Of a DNA stretch of 64,000 bases, positions 8,262 to 17,879 are shown one piece after another. Within the stretch, counting starts at the first letter, position 1; every line of letters starts with the position of its first letter. Source of the stretch: JBBRCX01 sp038204465 (GTDB taxonomy: Bacteria > Planctomycetota > Phycisphaerae > Tepidisphaerales > Tepidisphaeraceae). Location: positions 1 through 64,000 of the forward strand of contig JBBRCX010000005.1 in assembly GCA_038204465.1 (NCBI GenBank). The letters are read 5' to 3'. The notes beneath the pieces are model-generated. The model was not told the origin of the DNA, did not search any database, and was given only the letters and a program-made list of their open reading frames with translations. Made by a program: the position numbers and the translations under genes.

Positions 8262-9254
8262 ATGCCGCAGACCCGCATTGGCATCTCGGGCTGGACGTAC
8301 ACGCCCTGGCGGGGCACCTTCTATCCAAAAGGCTTGGCGCAAAAGCGCGAGCTGGAGTATGCCAGCCGCCAGCTCAATTCCATTGAGATCAACGGGTCGT
8401 TCTATTCACTTCAGCGGCCACAGAGTTATCGCCACTGGTACGAGCAGTCCCCGGATGACTTCGTCTTCTCGGTCAAAGGCGGTCGCTTCATCACGCACAT
8501 GAAGAGGCTGCGCGAGGTGGATGGGCCAGTATCCAATTTCTTCGCGTCAGGAATCCTGCGCCTCAACGAGAAGCTCGGGCCCATTCTCTGGCAGTTTCCG
8601 CCCAACATGAGATTCGATGAGGCGAAATTCGAGGCGTTCTTCAAGCTTTTGCCGCGCGACGCCAGGGCCGCGGCAAATCTTGCGAAGAAGCACGACGAGC
8701 GCATGAAGGGAAGAAGCTGGACGAAAACCGACGAGAACCGCCCGTTGCGATACGCCGTTGAAGTCCGTCACAACAGCTTCAAAGACATGCGCTTTATCCG
8801 CCTGTTGCGACGGAACAATATTGCACTCGTCTTCGCGGACACTGCCGGCCGCTGGCCTTACATGGAAGACGTGACCGCCGATTTCATCTATGCGCGGCTG
8901 CACGGCGACGAAGAACTCTATGTCAGCGGCTATACCGACGCGGCGCTGGATTGGTGGGCGAGCCGGTTGCGACTATGGCGCGGCGGCGGGCATCCCGACG
9001 ATCCGAAATGCATCGGCAAGCATCCTGGGAAAAAGTGCAGGCAGCGGGACGTCTTCGTCTATTTCGACAACGACGTGAAGGTCCGAGCCCCGTACGACGC
9101 CATGCAGCTTCGATCCCGGATCGACCCGGGATATGTGGCCCGCCGAGCGGAGGAAGAGTTTCAACCCGGCAGCGTCACGGAGACGCCGCGCACGCGCTGG
9201 CCAGGCTTCAAGACGCGGAAGCGCGGCTCAACCGTTAAACGCTCATCCCGATAA
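8262..9254 (+). CDS. DUF72 family protein (YecE-like)
   Basis: MPQTRIGISGWTYTPWRGTF with NSIEINGSFY, FSVKGGRFITHMKRL, LWQFPP and YAVEVRH are the conserved blocks of DUF72, a TIM-barrel family of unknown function. ATG 8262 is preferred over the upstream TTG at 8238 because it puts the conserved RIGISGW strand at the N-terminus. The DVFVYFDND...AP segment near the C-terminus is also characteristic. Confidence 0.85.
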   Translation: MPQTRIGISGWTYTPWRGTFYPKGLAQKRELEYASRQLNSIEINGSFYSLQRPQSYRHWYEQSPDDFVFSVKGGRFITHMKRLREVDGPVSNFFASGILRLNEKLGPILWQFPPNMRFDEAKFEAFFKLLPRDARAAANLAKKHDERMKGRSWTKTDENRPLRYAVEVRHNSFKDMRFIRLLRRNNIALVFADTAGRWPYMEDVTADFIYARLHGDEELYVSGYTDAALDWWASRLRLWRGGGHPDDPKCIGKHPGKKCRQRDVFVYFDNDVKVRAPYDAMQLRSRIDPGYVARRAEEEFQPGSVTETPRTRWPGFKTRKRGSTVKRSSR

Positions 9255-9453
9255 CTAAAGCGTTGCCGTATTCATGGGCACGGGCCTGGAGCTCCGACAT
9301 GCGCATCGTCGGGACGCTGCGCAACGACTCATCGCTGACCCACGCGACCGGCGAAACAGCGGAACTTCAGCTGCTGCAGCGTCGTCTGAAACAAGCGGCA
9401 AGGATCGGCCCTGCTGCACGAACGCGGAGGCGTCCGAATCGGAGGCGGCTATA

Positions 9454-11202
9454 GTGTTGCGCATGGGACGATTGGTTGTCACGCTGTTGTTTGCTGTCTC
9501 ATTGCTCGATGCCGGCAGGACGTGGGGTGATTCTTCGACAGGGCCCTCGACGGGGGTCGTAGTCGAGGCTGCGGTGAGCACGCTCATTACCGATCTGTCG
9601 GACGCGGATGCTTCCGTGCGCGAGGCGGCGCGCGACAAGCTCGTTCACATGGGTCCGGCGATCCGCCCGGCGTTGCGAAAAGCTTCGCAGGGGAAAGGCC
9701 CACAGCTGCGGGGCGAGATTGCGAAGGTGATGCGGCAGCTCCCGTGGGCGGAGCCGTCCGATCCACCCGCGGTAAGAACGCTTCTCGAGGGGTATGGCGA
9801 GCGGGACCTCGCCGAACGGCAGGAGGCAGCGATTGCCCTGGCGCGAATCAAGGAGGTGGGGCGAGACGCGCTGCTGCGCATGCTCGTCCAGGAATCCGAT
9901 CCCCGCGTGGGTTGGACGATCGTGCAGGGTGTTCAGGAAACCCAGACGCCGCAAGATCTGTTACGGCTCCAGTCGTTCGAGCCGCCGGAGAACAATGGAC
10001 CGGCGCTCGTGCTGGTCGGGTGGGCATGGGAGAAGAAGAATTACTCGAGGGCGCTGGATCTTTACGAGCGCGCGTTTGCCATACCCTCGACGGCTCGAGA
10101 CGAGCAGGGGGAAAGCAATTACGCCTTCAATTCGCTCAGCACCGCGCTGAAAGAGAAGCGGAGGTTTCCCCGGCTCATGGAATTGCTTCGAGTCCGATGT
10201 GCGGCCAGCTCGGCGGCCGTCCTCGATCGAGTCGAGTCTGCCAACCCATTGCAGCAGCTCTTCGGGCTGCACGCGCAGGCGGGCCCGCTCCCAGGCTTGG
10301 GCGGCGATGTCGTCCAATATGCGAGCCGGCTGAGTCGACCACAGGTTCTGTACTCGCTCGGCAAGATCCGCGAGCGGATAGGAGACCGGTGGCTGAGCGG
10401 AGCGCTGTATTGGGCGGCGTTTCTGGCAACTACCGATGAATCAATTCCCAGGTTTCAGGTGGGCGAGTTTCTGGTCAGTCACGGTTGGCCGGCGCTGGCG
10501 GAAGTGGAGCTCCGTGAAGCTTTGCGTCTCAGCGATGGGAGGGTGAGCTGGGAAGTGATCCAGACGCACTTCGATCTTTCGGTCTGCCGCGCGATGCATG
10601 GTGATAACGCGACGGCCGCTTCCGAGCTTCGTATGGGCCTCGCGCATCTCGAGGGTCACTTCGCGCTCTCCCGTTTATCGAGTCACGGGCCGGAATCGGG
10701 TGACGAGGCAGCGAATTCGATCCGGGCATTGATGCACTGCTACGCCCTGCGCGCCGCTCGGCAGCAGAAGCAGCCCCGCGCGATGATGGAGCACGCCGAG
10801 GCGATCGCGAAGCTGGGCACCGGAGAGGCGGACGTCGTGTTGGAAGCGGTGCCGGTTCTGGAGGAGAACGGGCAGGCGGCCGAGGCGAAGGAGCTGTTTG
10901 AAAAGTCCTACCAGCTTCATCGCGCCTGGCTGGACCAGCGGCCTGCCGATGCGCAACGTATGAATCAGTTGGCATGGCTGGCAGCGCGGTGCGGCCAGCG
11001 CCTGGAAGAGGCGCTTGTCATGGCAAACCGCGCAATGGCCACGATGCCCGACAACGCCGGATGGATCGACACCGCCGCCGAAGTGAACTACCGGTTGCAC
11101 CGCGTGGACGAGGCGATACGCCTCGAGACGCGGGCACAGGAACTGGAGCCGCAGAATCCATTCATCAAGGAACAGCTCGAACGTTTTCGCTCCGGCAAAT
11201 AG
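9454..11202 (+). CDS. Exported HEAT/TPR-repeat protein
   Basis: The GTG at 9454 has GGAGG at 9441-9445, 8 bases upstream, and places a signal peptide (LVVTLLFAVSLLDAGRTWG) at the N-terminus. The frame extends upstream to 9274 but without a start signal. Residues about 30-190 are HEAT-like helices (DADASVREAARDKLVHMGPA). The C-terminal half looks like TPR (AEAKELFEKSYQLHRAWL, RAMATMPDNAGWIDTAAEV). Such proteins are extracytoplasmic scaffolds common in planctomycetes. No enzymatic motif is seen. Confidence 0.7.
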   Translation: MLRMGRLVVTLLFAVSLLDAGRTWGDSSTGPSTGVVVEAAVSTLITDLSDADASVREAARDKLVHMGPAIRPALRKASQGKGPQLRGEIAKVMRQLPWAEPSDPPAVRTLLEGYGERDLAERQEAAIALARIKEVGRDALLRMLVQESDPRVGWTIVQGVQETQTPQDLLRLQSFEPPENNGPALVLVGWAWEKKNYSRALDLYERAFAIPSTARDEQGESNYAFNSLSTALKEKRRFPRLMELLRVRCAASSAAVLDRVESANPLQQLFGLHAQAGPLPGLGGDVVQYASRLSRPQVLYSLGKIRERIGDRWLSGALYWAAFLATTDESIPRFQVGEFLVSHGWPALAEVELREALRLSDGRVSWEVIQTHFDLSVCRAMHGDNATAASELRMGLAHLEGHFALSRLSSHGPESGDEAANSIRALMHCYALRAARQQKQPRAMMEHAEAIAKLGTGEADVVLEAVPVLEENGQAAEAKELFEKSYQLHRAWLDQRPADAQRMNQLAWLAARCGQRLEEALVMANRAMATMPDNAGWIDTAAEVNYRLHRVDEAIRLETRAQELEPQNPFIKEQLERFRSGK

Positions 11203-11345
11203 AACCGCACATGAGCCAGCGACTTGATTGTTGTTTGAGCAAGATGGATGCACGGGTTGCGAACCTGGATGAAAAGAAACGCCCGACAACCGGCGATTGA
11301 CCGGTGCTGTTACGAGGAGGCACGGTCTCCTGAACCGTTCGTCGT

Positions 11346-11765
11346 TCAAGGACGCGCCGGCTGTTCCCTGGTCATCTCCTGCATTTGCGCCGCCAGCCAG
11401 CGAAGTTTGGCCAGCCCGGCGGTGTTCTGCGCTTCGTGCTGTGCCTTCAATCGTTTCTCTACCCAAATCGTCTTCTGCTCGTGCGGCAGGTCGCGATATG
11501 CGTTCCACCACGCCCGATCCGCATCGCGATAGGCCTTGGTCACTTGCTCGTATTCCTTCACTCCCTCGGGCGTATCCGGCTGGACGAGGAGCTCGAATTC
11601 GGTACCGAATACGACGCGAATCCGATCTTCCTGGAGGCGGCGCCCTTCAGTTTCGGTGGCCCTGCGGTTGTACGTCAAGCCATACCACAACGCACCGGCG
11701 ATGATGCCGAGCAGTACGAGGGAGATCACGGTCTTCAGCAGCAGGTTTCGCCGAGCCTTTGCCAT
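11346..11765 (-). CDS. Small single-pass membrane protein of unknown function
   Basis: ATG 11765 is chosen (AAGGA upstream) because the longer frame to 11879 would overlap the divergent aldo/keto reductase. Residues 1-8 are basic, then comes a transmembrane helix (TVISLVLLGIIAGALWYGL), then a charged C-terminal domain rich in Arg, Glu and Trp (KAYRDADRAWWNAYRDLP). No family recognised. Confidence 0.6.
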   Translation of the reverse strand: MAKARRNLLLKTVISLVLLGIIAGALWYGLTYNRRATETEGRRLQEDRIRVVFGTEFELLVQPDTPEGVKEYEQVTKAYRDADRAWWNAYRDLPHEQKTIWVEKRLKAQHEAQNTAGLAKLRWLAAQMQEMTREQPARP

Positions 11766-11877
11766 CTTGTTCCTTGGTGAGGATGATACTTCGCCGGTCG
11801 GTGCAGGCCGGGGCATTGTACAGCCTCCGTTGGCGTTTACTGGCTGAAGAGGTGGGGCGGCGTCAGACGGGAATCGC

Positions 11878-12807
11878 ATGGCGACTCTGGGACTTGGCGG
11901 CGCATCTCTTAACGTTCACGACTTCGACACGGGCGTCGCCACGGTTCGGCGCGCCATCGAACTCGGCGTGCGCTACTTCGACACATCACCCATGTACGGC
12001 GAAGGCCGCTCGCAGGAGATTCTAGGGCATGCCCTGGAGGGTGTGACCGAGCCGCACACTCTGGCGACGAAGCTCGGATACCTGGGCTCCCGCGGCGATC
12101 ATCGCAGCCTCAGCGCGCTTCGGGCGCAGCTCGACGACAACTTGCGCCAACTGCGCCGCGACCACGTTGACGTCCTGCAGGTGCACGAAGCCGATCTGGC
12201 GCACTGGTGGACGGACGATCCGGGGGACAGCAATCGCATCGATCCCACGGGGCAATACGAATTCGGTCAGGCGCCGGTCATGCAGGTCTTGCGGGAAGCA
12301 AAGGCGAAAGGGTTGTGCCAGCGCATCGGCATTACCGGCAACGAGGCGCGCGAAATGACTCGCCTGCTGGAAGAGCTCAAGATCGACAGTTTCCTGCTGG
12401 CATTCAACTACGACCTGGTCACCCGCACCGCCACTGAAGCGGCGCTGCCGTTGGCGGCGAGGAAGGGCGTGCGCGTGCTGCTCGGCGGCGTCCTGCACTG
12501 CGGTCGACTCGCCGAGCCCCATCCCGAATGGATAGATGATCCCCCGTCCTGGATGTCGCCGGGATTGCGCGAACGCTACCGGCGGCTGTATGCGCTTTGT
12601 GAAGGATGCGGGCTGTCCCTGGTTGAGCTAAGCCTTCGCTATCTGCTGGCCGAGCGGCGCGTGGACGTGCTGCTGATGGGCTGCTCGACGCCGGCGGAAG
12701 TCGAGCGGGCGGTGGCGGCAGTGGCGCGCGGGCCGCTATCGGCGGACCTGCATGACGCGGTGGAGAATCTGGCGGGGGAGGAGCAGGAATCGCCGATGAA
12801 AATTTGA
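11878..12807 (+). CDS. Aldo/keto reductase
   Basis: This is an NADPH-dependent (beta/alpha)8 oxidoreductase. The catalytic tetrad appears in VRYFDTSPMYGEGRSQ (Asp, Tyr), LATKLGY (Lys) and DVLQVHEAD (His). An in-frame stop lies upstream, so the ATG at 11878 is the first possible start, and the N-terminal beta-hairpin usual in the family is shortened. The subfamily resembles the L-fucose/D-arabinose dehydrogenase-like AKRs. The substrate is not assigned. Confidence 0.85.
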   Translation: MATLGLGGASLNVHDFDTGVATVRRAIELGVRYFDTSPMYGEGRSQEILGHALEGVTEPHTLATKLGYLGSRGDHRSLSALRAQLDDNLRQLRRDHVDVLQVHEADLAHWWTDDPGDSNRIDPTGQYEFGQAPVMQVLREAKAKGLCQRIGITGNEAREMTRLLEELKIDSFLLAFNYDLVTRTATEAALPLAARKGVRVLLGGVLHCGRLAEPHPEWIDDPPSWMSPGLRERYRRLYALCEGCGLSLVELSLRYLLAERRVDVLLMGCSTPAEVERAVAAVARGPLSADLHDAVENLAGEEQESPMKI

Positions 12808-12845
12808 GCCGGAACAAATCAGCTCGGTTCCTGGTTTTACCCTAT

Positions 12846-13361
12846 ATGAAACCCATTCCGCTGATGTGCGCCCTTGTGATCGCGGCGTCTACGCTCGGCT
12901 GCGGCGCCGGGCGGGATGCTGCAAAGGCCCCTGAGACCGCGCCTGCGTCGCGGGCCAGTGGCGATGTCACCATTGAAAAGGTGGTGCGCACCGACGCTGA
13001 ATGGCGGAAGCTCCTTCCTGCCGATACCTATCGCGTTACCCGCCAGAAGGGCACGGAGATGCCGTTCTCCGGCAGGTACTGCAACAATCACGAGAAGGGA
13101 GTCTATCACTGCGCCGACTGCGACCTGGACCTGTTCAGCAGCGACACGAAGTTCGAGTCCGGGACCGGCTGGCCCAGCTTCTGGCAGCCGCTGATGGCGA
13201 GCCACGTACTCGAGGAAACCGATGCCGATGGATCACGGACCGAAGTGATGTGTGTCCGATGTGGCGCGCACCTGGGCCACGTCTTCAACGACGGCCCCAA
13301 ACCGACCGGTCATCGGTATTGCATGAATTCAGTGGCGCTGAAGTTTGAGAAGGCGAAGTAG
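12846..13361 (+). CDS. msrB: Peptide-methionine (R)-S-oxide reductase, lipoprotein form
   Basis: It repairs oxidised methionine (R-sulfoxide). The MsrB blocks are present: zinc CxxC pairs CADC and CVRC, GTGWPSFWQP, GAHLGHVFNDGP and RYCMNS with the catalytic Cys at residue 159. ATG 12846 puts a lipoprotein signal at the start (IPLMCALVIAASTLGC), so the enzyme is probably anchored outside the cytoplasm, which is unusual but known for extracytoplasmic Msr proteins. It begins 38 bases after the aldo/keto reductase. Confidence 0.9.
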   Translation: MKPIPLMCALVIAASTLGCGAGRDAAKAPETAPASRASGDVTIEKVVRTDAEWRKLLPADTYRVTRQKGTEMPFSGRYCNNHEKGVYHCADCDLDLFSSDTKFESGTGWPSFWQPLMASHVLEETDADGSRTEVMCVRCGAHLGHVFNDGPKPTGHRYCMNSVALKFEKAK

Positions 13362-13411
13362 GGCGGGGAAACGTTTCTTTTCGCAACGGGCAAATCAGAA
13401 ACCAGAATCAT

Positions 13412-14197
13412 CTATGGCCGCAACAGCCTCTTCATCCCCGCACTGAGCATGCTCATCACGTCAGTTGGCGGAGAGAATCTCTCGACGCCGTCCTCACCTT
13501 TGATGCTCACGTGTTCGCCCTTGGGAACTTGCGGGCGGGCGTAGGCGTTGGTGATCAGGTCGCGCGGCCGCTCGGTGGTGTTGTTGGCGCCTCGGTGCCA
13601 CGTGTAGTGGCTGAAGATCAGGAGGCTGCCGGCCGCGATCGCACGCCGGAAAAGAGTCGACGAATCCTGTTCGATCTCAGTATTGCTGTGCTTACGCCCG
13701 CCATCGGCGTGGGATCCGCGGAGCAACTCCGTCGGTCCCATCTCCAACGGCGTGTCCTGCAGGTACCACATGGCGGAGAAGCCGTAATGGTGATCGGGGA
13801 GATCCCCGACGCGGCGATCCTGTGGCGGAAAGAGCCCTGCGTCTTGATGAATCTGATTGACCCCGGGCGCGTAGTGATCGTCCCGCGTGTTGCGTGAACA
13901 CTGGGCGGCGATCAGGTGAAAGTCATCGCCCAGGATCGAGCGGGCAAAATCCAGCACGAGGGGATGCTCGATCAACTCGACAAAGATCGGGTGCTCTCTG
14001 AACCATTCGTAAGTGCGCTGTTTGATCCACTTATAGTTGCCGCCGATGTTGCTCATGGCCCAATCAACGCCGCGCGACGCTTCGTTGACTTTCTCCGGCG
14101 GCAGCAGCCCGTCGATCAGGACCAAGCCGTCACGGTCGTACGTGTCGATCCAGGAATCGAGCCGTCCGGGCGCGGTGCGGGAAGTCGTCTGCGTCAT
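13412..14197 (-). CDS. Phytanoyl-CoA dioxygenase (PhyH) family protein
   Basis: This is a Fe(II)/2-oxoglutarate dioxygenase with a jelly-roll fold. The facial triad is visible as HQD in VNQIHQDAGLF and the distal His in FSHYTWHRGAN, with a 2-oxoglutarate-binding Arg shortly after. Length (261 aa) is normal. Planctomycetes carry many PhyH paralogues of unknown substrate. It is convergent with msrB and divergent from the MFS gene. Confidence 0.8.
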   Translation of the reverse strand: MTQTTSRTAPGRLDSWIDTYDRDGLVLIDGLLPPEKVNEASRGVDWAMSNIGGNYKWIKQRTYEWFREHPIFVELIEHPLVLDFARSILGDDFHLIAAQCSRNTRDDHYAPGVNQIHQDAGLFPPQDRRVGDLPDHHYGFSAMWYLQDTPLEMGPTELLRGSHADGGRKHSNTEIEQDSSTLFRRAIAAGSLLIFSHYTWHRGANNTTERPRDLITNAYARPQVPKGEHVSIKGEDGVERFSPPTDVMSMLSAGMKRLLRP

Positions 14198-14361
14198 GCT
14201 GCTATCTTACCGCCCGGATGCGCCTTGCGCCATGGGCTTGACGGGGCGGAAATCGCCGATCGAGGGTCGAGAATCGAGCGGGCGCCCGCTCGACGTGAGG
14301 ATCGCTCCCGCTCCGCGCGCCGACCGCCTCCTGTGAATTTCCGTTACCATTCTGATCCAGG

Positions 14362-15765
14362 TTGAAGGACACAACGCTGCATTCACCGATCGCCGCAACC
14401 GTCCTGACGGATCAATCCGATGAGCCGTCAACCCCCGACGTCTCGTCGATCCGGCGCCTCTACGCCTTCCATTTCTTCAGCAGCGTTGCCATGACCGTGA
14501 TGGCATCGAACCTGCTCACCAGCAACGTGCTGCTGCGCGCCGGGCTCGATCTCTCGCAGTATGGCGTCGTGATCGGCATTGGAATGTTCGTTCCGGGTCT
14601 TGCCAATCTCGTTTTGGCTCCAGCGGTCCACCACCTGAGACTCGACCGGCTGATCCTCGCGGTGCTCCCGCCACTGCGCGTCGCAGCTTCCTTCCTGTTC
14701 CTCCTCTTGCCGGCAATAATCCACGATCGCCAGGCGCTCACGCTCGCGTTCAGCCTCCTGATGCCGCTCTGGATGATCTTTGCCTACCTCAGCAACAACA
14801 GCCTCGCGGTGCTCTGCAAACAATACCTCCCCGCGCAAGCGCTGGGCTGGCACACCGGCGTGCTGATGGTGCTCTTCGAATTGCCGAGCCGCATCCTTGC
14901 GATCCCCGCCGGGCGATATATCGACGTTCATTCAAAAGCCTCCGATGCTCACTTCTACCACGCGACCGGCGCGGCGCTCATCGCGACCGGCATGTTCCAG
15001 CTCGCGGGCTCGGCAATCATCCTCCGATTGAAGAAACTCTCCCGCCACGACTCGCCTCCCAGCGCCGCCTTGCGCTGGCGATCGATGATCGATCCCTTCC
15101 GCGACGCCGGCTTCCGGACCTTCATGAACGCCATCTTCGTCGCCAACGTCTTGCTGGCGATGGTCGGGACATTCGTCTTTCCGTACGTCAAGTCAGCGTT
15201 AGGCTGGTCGCTGATGAACATCTCCTGGCTGGAGCTCGTGCTGTCGGCGCTGGGAATTGCGGTCGTGCCGATGTGGGGGAAGCTGGCGGATGGCTTCGGG
15301 GGCAAACGCGTATTGCGCTTCTGTGTCTTCGGCGTGGCAGCCGGATTGCTCCTCCTCGCGGGCGGCCGGCTCATCTTCGTCGTCCTCTTCGCGCTGCTCG
15401 CCTGGCAGGGCATCAGCGGGTTCTTCGGCGCCGGCATCGTCGTCGCACACCGCTATCTCTCGCTCGCCCTGAGCGATCCGCGGCGCAGCAACGTGTACCT
15501 TGCCGCCACCGCTTTCGTCTGCGGCTGCGGCTACATGGTCGGCTCGATCGGCGGCGGCTGGCTCCTCGCCTGGCTGCAGAAGCTCGTGAATCCCGCCTAT
15601 TCCACCGCCCACTACCGCATCTATTTTACCTGCTGCGCCCTCGGATTCCTGATCCTCGCCCAGTTCGTCGCGGCGCTGCGCGACACTCACCGGCACATCT
15701 CATCGCGCAACTTCGCGCTGGAAGTGCTGCGCGCCATGCGCGGTTTTGCGGGGCGATTCGGTTAA
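14362..15765 (+). CDS. MFS transporter
   Basis: About twelve hydrophobic helices over 467 residues, in two halves split by a cytoplasmic loop (RLKKLSRHDSPPSAALRWRSM, around residue 220-240). The start is a TTG at 14362; the first helix begins near residue 33 (LYAFHFFSSVAMTVM). No antibiotic or sugar-specific signature could be read. The substrate is unknown. Confidence 0.8.
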   Translation: MKDTTLHSPIAATVLTDQSDEPSTPDVSSIRRLYAFHFFSSVAMTVMASNLLTSNVLLRAGLDLSQYGVVIGIGMFVPGLANLVLAPAVHHLRLDRLILAVLPPLRVAASFLFLLLPAIIHDRQALTLAFSLLMPLWMIFAYLSNNSLAVLCKQYLPAQALGWHTGVLMVLFELPSRILAIPAGRYIDVHSKASDAHFYHATGAALIATGMFQLAGSAIILRLKKLSRHDSPPSAALRWRSMIDPFRDAGFRTFMNAIFVANVLLAMVGTFVFPYVKSALGWSLMNISWLELVLSALGIAVVPMWGKLADGFGGKRVLRFCVFGVAAGLLLLAGGRLIFVVLFALLAWQGISGFFGAGIVVAHRYLSLALSDPRRSNVYLAATAFVCGCGYMVGSIGGGWLLAWLQKLVNPAYSTAHYRIYFTCCALGFLILAQFVAALRDTHRHISSRNFALEVLRAMRGFAGRFG

Positions 15766-15817
15766 CGCGAAATCGGTTCGGGAGGGCGTTCACTCGCGGT
15801 TCGCGACGACAAATTCC

Positions 15818-16942
15818 TCAGTCAAGGCGCGTGCGTTTGTACAGGATTCCCTCCGGCGATGCCCCGGCCCGCTGCGCTTTCTCCTGCTGCGGCAGGTGCG
15901 TCAGCGCTGCACGGCTGCAGTAGTACACGGTGAGGATCTCACCGGGCCGGACTTCAATCGAAGAGGGATAGCCCATGTCCGGCTGATCGCTCCAGCGGTC
16001 GAGCGTGATGATGTTCTTTGTGTCCCACGTCGCGCCATCGTCGTAAGACAGGACTGCGCGGATCGACCAGGGTTCGGCGCGGTGACCGTAAGTGCACAGG
16101 ATCGCGCCGTTGTGCAGCCGCGAAAGATGCGGCGGCCTCCCGGAGATTCCAGTGGCAATCGTGGGGTCCCAGGTTCGCCCGCCGTCGTTCGACTGCGTCT
16201 GCGTAACGAGGCCGGTTTCCTCGTTTCGGAAATGCACCAGCAGGCGGTCGGGCGCCAACTCCAGAAGGCTTCGCTCGTTGATTGTGGGAAGGAATACGTC
16301 AGGACCCGGCCCATACAGGCCGGGCTCGGGCGTGCTTCGATATTCAGACTGAATGTCGCCAAGGCGGTTCCACGTCCTCCCCACGTCGCGCGATTCATAA
16401 AAATGGAGATGAAGCCGGCTGCCTTCCTTTTCATACCCAAAGCAGACCAGCCTGCCGTCAAAGAGCGCAAAAGGCCCGTTGTGTTCCGCGCCGCCGAGCG
16501 GCATGCGGGTGGGCGACAGTTCCCACGTGGCGCCGCCGTCCGACGAGCGGATCATCCAGTCGCCGACGAGTTCATCCAGCATCTTCTGCGTGACCCGCTC
16601 GCTTCGCGCCTTCCACTCCGGCCGAAAGAAACTCGGGCTTGTTTCCATCCACCCTGACGAAGTGAACCAGGAAGCGATGACGGTTCCATCCGGCATCGTT
16701 GCTAACGTGCTGTCGCGGTCGTCCAACTCACTGTTATGAATCTCTTCCGGAAGCGTCCAGGTACGCCCGCCATCGCTCGACCGGCTGATCACCTCGCGAC
16801 CGAACGGACAGACATGATGCTTGCGCTCCGAAGCCATGACGAGAAGATCACCACTGCCGGTGCGCGTCAGGCCGGGCCAGCCATACATCTGGCCCGGTCT
16901 GGACATCACGATGCCGGAGTCAATTACTGTTGCTTTGAGCAT
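15818..16942 (-). CDS. BNR-repeat sialidase-like protein
   Basis: A six-bladed beta-propeller is expected from four Asp-box repeats, SxDGGxTW type: SSDGGRTW, SSDGGATW, SNDGGRTW and SYDDGATW. No signal peptide is seen (MLKATVIDSGIVMSRPGQM), so it is probably cytoplasmic. The family covers exo-alpha-sialidases and related glycoside hydrolases; a catalytic assignment from sequence alone is not safe. It is the first of three such proteins here, and the other two lie in the sugar-acid region. Confidence 0.75.
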   Translation of the reverse strand: MLKATVIDSGIVMSRPGQMYGWPGLTRTGSGDLLVMASERKHHVCPFGREVISRSSDGGRTWTLPEEIHNSELDDRDSTLATMPDGTVIASWFTSSGWMETSPSFFRPEWKARSERVTQKMLDELVGDWMIRSSDGGATWELSPTRMPLGGAEHNGPFALFDGRLVCFGYEKEGSRLHLHFYESRDVGRTWNRLGDIQSEYRSTPEPGLYGPGPDVFLPTINERSLLELAPDRLLVHFRNEETGLVTQTQSNDGGRTWDPTIATGISGRPPHLSRLHNGAILCTYGHRAEPWSIRAVLSYDDGATWDTKNIITLDRWSDQPDMGYPSSIEVRPGEILTVYYCSRAALTHLPQQEKAQRAGASPEGILYKRTRLD

Positions 16943-17262
16943 TCGGATGGACCTCCTGGAGCCGGCGGAGTGTAAGGCTCGCTTCGTAAAATGTGAGATT
17001 GGGGGCTGGCTTGGCTCAAGAATCAGCTGCCCCTCGGGCTACTCTCCGCCGGGAGCGCATTGGTCGATTACGGCTCAATGATGGCGTCCCTGCAATGCCG
17101 CCGAGTTATTTCGAACTCGTTTTTGGCTATACTCGCCGATCCATTACGTTACATCGGCAATTGCAACTGCGCCTCCATCATTCCGGTATTGGCGCGCAAG
17201 GTGAACTCGCACGGCAACGGGCGTTCCTCGCGCGCTCCCTTCGTCCTGTTTGCCTTACGGCC
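16943..17262. other. Non-coding stretch before the acyl-CoA dehydrogenase remnant
   Basis: The overlapping frames have low-complexity or arginine-rich translations typical of shadows. No promoter or RNA gene recognised. Confidence 0.4.
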
Positions 17263-17454
17263 CAACGTATCCTTTACGGCAAGCCGGTCCTGCAGATGCC
17301 GCACATCCGCCTGCTGGTGGCGCAGGCTGCGGCCCGGCTCATTGCGATGAAGACGTATGCCTGCCGCGCGCTGGATTACGTCTACGCCGCCAACGCGAAG
17401 GACCGCCGTTATTTGCTGTATTGCGCGGTGCAGAAGGCGAAGGTGAGCACCGAA
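17263..17454 (+). pseudogene. Remnant of an acyl-CoA dehydrogenase
   Basis: About 64 codons in one frame read like the C-terminal helical domain of acyl-CoA dehydrogenases: QRILYGKPVLQMPHIRLL, then AQAAARLIAMK, ALDY, DRRYLLYCAVQKAKVSTE. Before 17263 and after 17454 the similarity stops abruptly and the frame ends at 17490. The nucleotide-binding and catalytic parts are missing. I infer a decayed fragment. Confidence 0.55.
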
Positions 17455-17879
17455 TCTCGGCGATCTTCCATTGCCTCATCACGGACCTAAGCACTGCAAC
17501 AGTTTCGTTTGAAGCCCTCGCGCCGCTTCGCGCGATCAGCCGAGTATTGCTCCGTCGCACGGTCACGCTTCCCAAATCCACCAACGATGACTGGGAGTTT
17601 GTCCTGCGCCAGGTTGTCCCAGACTGACGCGCCCAGCCACGCTGAGCGGGAAAGAAGCGGACAGGCCAATGACACAACGGCCGCTCCTCATTAAAAGCCT
17701 GCAGGTCATGGCCCGGATACTTACAACTTGAATTCCGCAAACTGCCCCAGTGAAGGCCTTATCACCACTGGCGCCGGCTCCTTCCCGAATCGATGCGGGA
17801 GATGCTAGGCTTGTGCCGCCGGCACGGTTGTGCGGCGCTGGGCGCTACCGCGAACCCCACTCCTTGCCGAACTCCTCGC
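17455..17879. other. Intergenic region without a supported gene
   Basis: One frame ending at 17627 has a plausible stretch (TLPKSTNDDWEFVLRQVVPD) but no start or recognised family. It may be further debris next to the acyl-CoA dehydrogenase remnant. Confidence 0.35.

Noticed and set aside
11211..11300. 29-residue frame after the HEAT/TPR gene
   Set aside because: No ribosome-binding site, and it only extends a shadow frame.
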